A stretch of DNA of 12,743 nucleotides, taken from NCBI GenBank assembly GCA_013115135.1, contig JABANP010000902.1, positions 1 to 12,743 on the forward strand, written 5' to 3'. Below, piece after piece: positions 8,101-12,743 of the stretch (position 1 is its first letter; each line of letters begins with the position of its first letter). Origin of the DNA: Perkinsus olseni. Lineage: Eukaryota; Perkinsozoa; Perkinsida; Perkinsidae. The notes beneath the pieces are model-generated. The model was not told the origin of the DNA. It saw nothing but the letters and a program-made list of their open reading frames with translations, and ran no database searches. The position numbers and the translations under genes are program-made.

Positions 8101-10271
8101 CTGACACGGTGCAACCCGACAGCTCTGGCACATCAGCCTGACTCTATCGGACCGTCTTCGAGCTCGGATACGAAATTCTACAAAGTCCGCCCACGCCCAT
8201 GGGCAGCATCCACAGGGTGGAGCTATGACGGGAGCAGCACAGCTTCGTCCATTGACCCCCTCCAGCCGGTTTATTACGGAGCGTGAGGAGGTTGGGGATC
8301 TCCTCGCCGACAAGCGTCACTTTCATCTGAGGCACACCCGAGCCGACTGCTGCCGGGGAACCGAACTGCCTGAGATGAGACAACAGCTGCTGGATAGAGA
8401 AGGGAGGAGGCGCACGCACACGCAAGCAACGGCAGCCATGGCCAGGATTGGACCGGTTAAAAAATAAACCCACAGCGCTGCGTCCACTCTCGAATTGAAA
8501 CTGAAAGCGATCACGAGTCGCTCGACCCAATGCCGTTGGTATTACATATTCACGACGCAGTACTCCACCCCGATGGCCACGAGCGCTGTGATGACACCCA
8601 AGAGGGTGAGCAGCGTCCACTGCGACAGTCGAATGGTCGAAAGGGTGAACCCAAAGCGCCGTCTACAGGGTGTTCCAATTCGTTATGCAAATCGCGAAAA
8701 TTGAGATTTCACCGCTGGTAGGCAGTATTTAGATATAAAACTTTGACAACATATGTATTTCGAAGAGACGTATACAATCATATATCGATCAACCGTTTCA
8801 TCGCCCGTTTCATTATTTCACAGAATGTGAAGAGAATATCGCGCGCCCCGGTTGTCCCATTTCGATATGCAATCGTGCCGTTTGGAGGTATTACTCGACC
8901 GAGAGGTACTCTCGTTTTTCTTACCCATAGGACAGTGCTACGCACAGTCTAAGCTTGTATTATCCGGTGTTTGTAAAAGTGTACGCTACAAAAATGCTTC
9001 ACTATGCGATTTTTAGGCGGGCAGTGTCTCCTACAGCGTAATGATGGATTTTTGGCCGATGATAGGCAGACCTGATGCTCGCAGCCCTCTTACTACTTCA
9101 TGAATTCTTGCGAATGCCCACAATCCCGAAATTACGCGCACAGCGACCTTCTTTGTTCGTGATTGGGCGGATGTTATTTGGGCGTGCGCGTCGTACAGAC
9201 GGTTTCGTCGACGAAACGGTTGAATAACAATACTTTTTTATTGGTTCCGAAAACGCATTGTGATTAGCTTCCGAACAGTATACGAACTGTGTCACAACTC
9301 GTTAGAACAGTAAAGATCTTGCACTTTGAGTGCCTCAGGCTCTCGTGAGTGACACTCTAAGCTGTAAAATGGGCATTTCTCGGAGAAGCAGGCTTCACTG
9401 AACAGCAATAACTCCTCTCCGAGAGGTTTTCTAACAAGTCATATACCGAACGAGAGCAAATAGAAAGCACTTTGCGAATACGCAATCCAAATTTACTTAC
9501 TTGACCGTTTTATCTATGAAACGGCTGTTCGAAGGCGCGCGCCCTGTAGCACATCTCCTATTCAAGGCTATTTCGTCAAAAGTATACCTTGCTACCAACA
9601 CAGTTGTGTCAGTAGTTCTTCCACATGCCCGTTAGGGCACCGTGAGGCCCACGGTTCCACGCATGAGAAAACTTATCTGTCATATTTCAGCTCAGAGCAT
9701 GCACTACCCCAATATCAGTTAAGGCGACTATTTTACCGCAGTATTAGGAGAAAAAGGGTTGTACTTATAAGCATTGAAGTCAAACCTGTGAATAGTTATG
9801 TTTCGAATACCCTGTCAAAGTGTGCGACCAAGTACCACCTCCAAACGGCACGATTGCATATCGAAATGGGACACCCGGGGCGCGCGAAATTCTCTTCACA
9901 TTCTGTAAAATAATGAAACGGGCGATGAAACGGTTGATCGATATATGATTGTATACGTCTCTTCGAAATACATATGTTGTCAAAGTTTTATATCTAAATA
10001 CTGCCTACCAGCGGTGAAATCTCAATTTTCGCGATTTGCATAACGAATTGGAACACCCTGTAAAGCTGAGTCTCCGGGAGGACATGGCAAACAGTGAGCC
10101 CTTGTCCCGCATAGCAGCACCCAACCCTAGTCGAGCACTGTGGGGTACATCGTCAAAGGTACCTTCACGGGCAACGCTGCCTCACACCCGTCAACTGGTG
10201 CTACTACCAAAGAGATCGGTTATGGCCATCGCATTGTGCCCTCCGCGGCTCCACGGGGCGTCGCTCGGCAT
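5133..10271 (-). CDS. CLC-family chloride channel, interrupted by a transposon
   Basis: A voltage-gated CLC chloride channel, predicted at about 810 aa if the insert is removed. Confident exons: 10176-10063 plus 8663-8546 (split by the transposon), 8500-8420, 8369-8278, 8100-8024, 7974-7910, 7876-7756, 7630-7538, 7489-7377, 7331-7227, 7182-7071, 7019-6974, 6918-6801, 6750-6635, 6590-6482, 5560-5350, 5302-5133. Less certain: 10271-10255 (start), 6368-6285, 6228-6116, 6087-5897, 5869-5754, 5715-5668. Family motifs in order: GSGVPQMK (chloride-coordinating Ser), GSEGPFVH (gating Glu), GVIFAVEVTAVYFFV, PAGVFTPTFVIGALCGR, YSLIGAVSVTAGVTRTVS and SIYDVLLHLRNLPYLP (pore Tyr), then CBS-like sequence (KVPVVSYGVDG; VQYLFTMLRLKSVFV) and a Ser/Pro tail. 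The position after the conserved SLE-type Glu is Val, as in channels, not Glu as in proton exchangers. The junction before the second CBS domain could not be phased, so a frameshift is possible there. Confidence 0.88.
5754..6368 (-). other. CBS-domain pair of the CLC protein (uncertain splicing)
   Basis: This part encodes the cytosolic CBS pair that follows the CLC membrane core. CBS1 shows MMVDAQFYATRTTLT (about 6330-6290) and KVPVVSYGVDGTMMHLKGK (about 6185-6130). CBS2 shows LPVARVQYLFTMLRLKSVFV followed by NNLVGVVTK (5860-5754). Donors and acceptors are ambiguous: the acceptor may be at 6248 or 6229, the CBS1-linker join needs a very short intron (about 28 nt), and the linker exon ending at 5897 cannot be joined to CBS2 without a stop or a phase break. 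Either the splice sites are atypical or there is an indel here. Confidence 0.6.
8101..8277 (-). other. 177-nt intron within the CLC gene
   Basis: Starts GTAATA, ends GTGTCAG. The join gives LTLRTLISKVIG, exactly the CLC helix linking the GSGxP motif to the gating-Glu motif, so this junction is very well supported. Apart from the transposon it is the longest CLC intron; most others are 33-56 nt. Confidence 0.8.
8664..8665. repeat. TA target-site duplication, left
   Basis: TA directly abuts the left end of the element and is matched by TA at 10061-10062. A duplicated TA is the hallmark of Tc1/mariner-superfamily insertion. Keeping only one copy restores the CLC reading frame. Confidence 0.88.
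8666..8889 (+). repeat. Left terminal inverted repeat (224 bp)
   Basis: Matches the reverse complement of 9837-10060 with three differences (near 8821, 8839 and 8853). The outer ~150 bp are identical. It contains an AACCGTTTCATCG motif (8791-8803) and a second CCCGTTTCATT beside it, repeated elsewhere in the element. Confidence 0.97.
9034..9237 (-). pseudogene. Possible transposase remnant (helix-turn-helix-like)
   Basis: 68 codons are open on the minus strand between TAA and TAG, without an ATG. The translation is basic and helix-forming, with RTKKVAVRVISGLWAFAR followed by EVVRGLRASGLPIIGQKSII. This resembles the N-terminal DNA-binding helix-turn-helix region of Tc1-like transposases. No DDE/D catalytic part follows, since the TIR begins about 145 bp further on. 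The transposase assignment is inference from context and helix pattern. An overlapping frame (9098-9295) is also open but looks less protein-like. Confidence 0.35.
9202..9217. other. Perfect 16-bp palindrome inside the transposon
   Basis: GTTTCGTCGACGAAAC is fully self-complementary and its arms resemble the CGTTTCAT motifs in both TIRs. A related inverted pair CCGTTT/AAACGG lies at 9505-9524. These may be internal transposase-binding sites or remnants of older TIR-derived sequence. Confidence 0.45.
9837..10060 (-). repeat. Right terminal inverted repeat (224 bp)
   Basis: Reverse complement of 8666-8889, about 98-99% identical by eye. It ends GGAACACCCTG followed by the duplicated TA. Confidence 0.97.
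10061..10062. repeat. TA target-site duplication, right
   Basis: TA adjoining the right end of the element, paired with 8664-8665. Confidence 0.88.
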
Positions 10272-10331
10272 TTTTGAAGAGGTGAAAACAAGCAAGCTGG
10301 GGGTTCCGTATATCTTTAAACTCTAATGAGT

Positions 10332-10394
10332 TGCCCCAGCCGGGAATTGAACCCACGACCATCGCCTTACTCCACTGTGCTCAACAGCTGGACC
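10332..10394 (-). repeat. Degenerate tRNA-derived sequence
   Basis: On the minus strand GGTCCAG...CTGGGGC forms a 7-position acceptor-like stem with one mismatch and one G-T pair. It encloses GGTTCAATTCC (10343-10353), an exact Pol III B-box. GAGCACAGTGG upstream is A-box-like. Total length is about 63 nt, roughly 10 short of a tRNA, and no proper anticodon arm can be drawn, so I call it a relic or a SINE head rather than a functional tRNA. It lies about 60 bp upstream of the inferred CLC start, on the same strand. Confidence 0.4.
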
Positions 10395-10545
10395 TCTTTG
10401 ACAAGTTTTAAGACGAAGCTAGCGAGAAGCCGATGATGATAACAAATCACAAAACCTTATCGATTTTTTAATAGAAAGATGCTCTGACTTAACTCTGATA
10501 ACAATGCCACGCGATGGTACAATCATAGCCTGTGATTCACAGGCG

Positions 10546-10851
10546 TCAAAATCGGCTGGACACAGCACGGTGAGCCGCCTGAGGCGAGCACTCTCCGAGC
10601 TCACCCCTTCTCTCCGTTACTACCATTGCCGCCCCTTCTCCCACGTCGGTAGCAGTTGAGGTACCCACGGATGTCACAGACTGACAGAAGCCAGGGTTCT
10701 CGGGATTCGACGGGGCACTCGTCCGACTCACGCGAACCGTGCTGGTGCTCCCTCCAGGATGGGTTGTGAACAGGAAGGACAAGGGCAGCACACTGGCCAC
10801 GACGCCGCCGCCTAGGGAGTGTCTCCGGACGTCCGGCGGCTCACCAACGGC
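10546..10851 (-). CDS. Ser/Thr/Pro/Gly-rich exon, possibly the tail of the CLC paralogue
   Basis: A minus-strand frame with a tail-like composition (segments GGSTSTVRVSRTSAPSNPEN and SVTSVGTSTATDVGEGAA). It continues to a TGA at 10546-10548 or is cut at a GTGAGC donor near 10602. An AG acceptor at 10853-10852 could join it in phase to a GTGAGA donor at 11004, which would make it the C-terminal cytosolic tail of the second CLC copy. The intact CLC has a similar Ser/Pro tail. Alternatively it is a separate exon of an unknown gene. The stretch 10395-10545 shows nothing recognisable. Confidence 0.35.
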   Translation of the reverse strand, partial: AVGEPPDVRRHSLGGGVVASVLPLSFLFTTHPGGSTSTVRVSRTSAPSNPENPGFCQSVTSVGTSTATDVGEGAAMVVTERRGELGECSPQAAHRAVSSRF

Positions 10852-10974
10852 CTGGCAACGACACCATTCAGAGGTAACAATACTGGAGAAACGCAAGACT
10901 GCTACTTGAGAAAACTAGAAGATCATGGCTCAGACCAGGCTAGCGGCGGTGAATCGTACTAGACGCTACTTTCA

Positions 10975-11317
10975 CTATTCCCAATTGGGGTCCGTCAATC
11001 TCACCATATCGTTCCCTGTCGGAGCCTTCCTTGAAGACCTGTTGCTTGTTGAAGACCTGCTAGGGAGGAGCGGGTCTCCAGGCGTATCAAAGGAAGCCTG
11101 AGGGAGTTCTATCCAGGGCATGCAAGGCTAGTCCCACCTTAGTGGCAACGCCAAGCAAGGCGTGAGTCGTTCCGTCAAGTACAAAAAGACAATGCAGCCT
11201 TAGCATTGTGAATAGGTACCTGAGAACAGCGGTGAGATACGGGATTTTGTAATAAGATGACCCTGCACAATGGGACTGAGCGTGGAAGTATTCGAGGTCG
11301 ATGGTGGCATCTTGCAC
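10975..11317 (-). pseudogene. C-terminal fragment of a second CLC paralogue (CBS2 and tail)
   Basis: The frame reads IPYLTAVLRYLFTMLRLHC then LFVLDGTTHALLGVATK, clearly homologous to the CBS2 of the neighbouring CLC gene (VQYLFTMLRLKSVFV ... NNLVGVVTK). After ATK, a 40-45-nt GT-AG intron ends at CCCTCAG, and the frame continues in phase as ASFDTPGDPLLPSRSSTSNR to TAG at 10977-10975. In the intact gene an intron sits at the same place after VVTK. Synonymous sites differ strongly, so the duplication is old. Upstream, coding-like sequence (VVVSAGTKLDVTKK, about 11370-11330) fades out, and no CLC membrane core exists before the CRT-like gene on the opposite strand. The copy is therefore truncated and probably a pseudogene. 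Confidence 0.6.
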
Positions 11318-11395
11318 ACCACCTGTCCCCTTTTTTGTGACATCAAGTTTCGTTCCGGCGGAGACAACTACCAGTTGTGTCCAAGGCCATACGCA

Positions 11396-11681
11396 GCCTC
11401 CCTACACCTCATAGAAGACGCCGCACGACAAGAAGGGCTTCGCAGCCTTCCTGGGTCCCCACACTTTCCCAGCAGGTTCGGCATCATAGGCGTGAGAGGG
11501 CTTCTAGCGATGGACCGGAGAGGGGGACAGCAGCACACAGCTAAACTAGCAATAAGCCCAGGAGGAACTCTAGAGGGCGGCGGCGTGCTGCTTGTCTTTC
11601 TGTTCAATTGCCATTCATAATTGTCCGAGGTACGGGCAAAGAGGCACGTGTCTCAGATTTTATTTCTTTCGGCACTCGGGA
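11396..11681. other. Spacer between the CLC remnant and the CRT-like gene
   Basis: Contains faint minus-strand coding-like sequence (KAAKPFLSCGVFYE near 11410-11450), which may be decayed CBS1 of the paralogue. It should also contain the 5' region of the plus-strand transporter gene. A pyrimidine-rich stretch with CTCAG (11652-11656) lies about 25 bp before the ATG and could act as a cis- or trans-splice acceptor. I cannot separate these functions by eye. Confidence 0.4.
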
Positions 11682-12743
11682 ATGTCGTTTTCTGAAGTGA
11701 CCTCCGAACCAGCGACGAGCAGCAGCAGCGCCGAGAAGGCGCCAACGGAGAAAACCCATACTTCGTGGAGAGACCGGTTTACGTGGCACAAGTTGCTAAT
11801 ACCGACACTGATTGTTATTCTTGTTGTTACGGGAACGCTCAACACTATTGCGGGTAAGATCCGTTCCCAGCCGCTCGGGGACGCCTCTGGCTACGTTACC
11901 AGTATCATCAGTCAATTCGTCTACTTCACCACCTACTGGTGCATCTTAATTCTTCTGTGGGTCGTGAGCATGCTCACACACAAGGACATCATGACCAAGG
12001 AGGAGTTCCTTTGGGTATGGACCCCACGGAAGGATGTGGACAAGTCTAAAAAGGGCTTCCGGCGGTGGTGGGCTAGACTGCCTGGGTTCAAGTACACTTT
12101 TTTCTCTTCTATTGCTGATGTACTCGGAGATAACCTCATGTTTCTGACCCAACCCTTCTTATCGATTATCCTATTTAACTTACTTCAACAGGGAATGGTC
12201 CCCTTCACGCTGATGTGGTCCTGCATTCTGCTCGGTGCCCGGTACATATCCGAAGAGCTATTGGGAGTAGCCTTGGTCGTTGCGATGACCATCGCCTCTG
12301 CCGTTCTCTCCTCGGCATCTGGTGGTTCTAGCAGTATCGGTATGTCCATCCTCTGCCTGTTGTCTACCCTTTTCCAGGCTCTAGGCCAGGTTATCAGGGA
12401 GGCTATGTTTCATGATTACTCTGAGTATGCCGAGGAACACGGATATAAGAACAAAAACCTCAATGTCTTCGCTGTGAGCAGCTCCAATCATACCTTTGGT
12501 ATCATTTGGGTCTTCCCAATATCAATTTTGGTAGAGCTATCAAGGACCTCTGAGAATGTACTCGACGTCATGGCAGGCGGTTTCCAGACTCTCCTTCATG
12601 CCCAAGGTGCTATGCCCGCCTTCGTTGTCTTCATGATCATCAACGTCTGCTTCAACATCACCATCTACCTCCTCGTCTGCTACGGTTCGAGTTTGCTAAC
12701 ATTCGTGAGTCTAAAACTAACAGTACCACTATCAGCCTTCATG
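11682..12743 (+). CDS. CRT-like transporter (drug/metabolite transporter superfamily), 5' part
   Basis: 354 codons are open from ATG to the window end with no intron needed. Residues 1-30 are a Ser/Thr/Glu-rich cytosolic N-terminus. Hydrophobic segments follow at about 38-58, 75-97, 140-165, 172-186, 192-212, 220-238, 270-286 and 312-340, as expected for the 10-helix CRT fold. A charged loop (residues 100-135) sits after helix 2. Family-like stretches include ADVLGDNLMFLTQPFLSIIL and MVPFTLMWSCILLGARYISE near residues 145-191, and SLLTFVSLKLTVPLSAF at the end, matching the last helices of CRT-like proteins. Characterised members export amino acids, peptides or drugs from the digestive vacuole or related compartments; the substrate here is unknown. 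An apparent GTGAGT...ACAG near 12704-12722 is coding, not an intron, because reading through keeps the helix. The gene is divergent from the CLC remnant. Confidence 0.85.
   Translation, partial: MSFSEVTSEPATSSSSAEKAPTEKTHTSWRDRFTWHKLLIPTLIVILVVTGTLNTIAGKIRSQPLGDASGYVTSIISQFVYFTTYWCILILLWVVSMLTHKDIMTKEEFLWVWTPRKDVDKSKKGFRRWWARLPGFKYTFFSSIADVLGDNLMFLTQPFLSIILFNLLQQGMVPFTLMWSCILLGARYISEELLGVALVVAMTIASAVLSSASGGSSSIGMSILCLLSTLFQALGQVIREAMFHDYSEYAEEHGYKNKNLNVFAVSSSNHTFGIIWVFPISILVELSRTSENVLDVMAGGFQTLLHAQGAMPAFVVFMIINVCFNITIYLLVCYGSSLLTFVSLKLTVPLSAFM

Larger units (their letters stand above)
8666..10060. mobile_element. Tc1/mariner-type DNA transposon, 1395 bp, probably non-autonomous
   Basis: Two 224-bp terminal inverted repeats with outer ends CAGGGTGTTCCAATTCGTT, flanked by TA on both sides, enclose 947 bp. 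The length, TA duplication and CAGGG-type ends fit the Tc1/mariner superfamily. The arms differ at only three positions that I can see, so insertion looks recent. No transposase-sized frame survives; the longest suggestive one is the 68-codon minus-strand stretch at 9034-9237. The element therefore probably needs a transposase in trans. It sits inside an N-terminal coding exon of the CLC gene, and its base composition (AT-rich) contrasts with the exons on both sides. Confidence 0.92.

Noticed and set aside
8743..8952. ORF with a near-identical copy at 9780-9983 on the other strand
   Set aside because: Both lie mostly in the terminal inverted repeats, so the duplicate proteins only reflect the TIR sequence.
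10036..10326. 96-codon plus-strand ORF
   Set aside because: It begins in the right TIR and is antisense to the N-terminal CLC exon, so it is a chance frame.
11270..11620. 116-codon plus-strand ORF
   Set aside because: It is antisense to the CBS2 fragment at 10975-11317, whose family match is clear; the plus frame shows no motif.
12704..12722. Mini-intron GTGAGT...ACAG in the CRT-like gene
   Set aside because: Reading through gives FVSLKLTVPLSAF, the expected CRT helix, and 19 nt is too short for an intron.
1..12743. Prokaryotic operon, phage or defence system
   Set aside because: There are no Shine-Dalgarno-led gene strings. The coding frames are joined by spliceosomal introns and encode eukaryotic transporter families.

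Overview
The window is nuclear DNA of a gene-dense, intron-rich unicellular eukaryote, not a prokaryote. Genes are broken into in-phase exons by about 30 inferred GT-AG introns, most of them only 33-56 nt long. A chloroquine-resistance-transporter-like (CRT-like) gene at the right edge, next to an animal-type CLC chloride channel, suggests an alveolate. A perkinsozoan (Perkinsus-like) genome is my best guess, inferred from style rather than proven. Most genes are invisible as single long ORFs. I rebuilt them by following protein-like frames across splice sites that keep phase.

Layout, left to right: (1) <1-1048 (+), the 3' end of an unrecognised Lys-tract protein in three exons. (2) about 1168-1938 (-), an unrecognised gene or gene remnant with at least one 45-nt intron. 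(3) 1972-2914, a 37-bp minisatellite of 25 full units plus a partial one. (4) 2925-4844 (-), a nine-exon gene for a 469-residue helix-rich protein; its first intron holds a tRNA-like hairpin. (5) 5133-10271 (-), a CLC-family chloride channel gene with about 20 introns, ending in CBS domains and a Ser/Pro-rich tail. (6) 8666-10060, a 1395-bp TA-flanked transposon with 224-bp terminal inverted repeats (TIRs), inserted inside an N-terminal coding exon of the CLC gene. (7) 10332-10394 (-), a tRNA-like relic just upstream of the CLC gene. (8) about 10546-11395 (-), the C-terminal remnant of a second, diverged CLC paralogue. (9) 11682->12743 (+), the intact 5' part of a CRT-like transporter gene, with no intron in the visible 354 codons.

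The main discovery is the transposon in the CLC gene. Removing the element plus one TA restores a perfectly open exon. The element's own ends also supply a potential GT donor and, with the target site, an AG acceptor. Splicing there would leave a net +3 nt, so the insertion could be frame-neutral, as in transposons that create introns. Both recognised families are membrane transporters (chloride channel and drug/metabolite transporter), but nothing shows that they work together.
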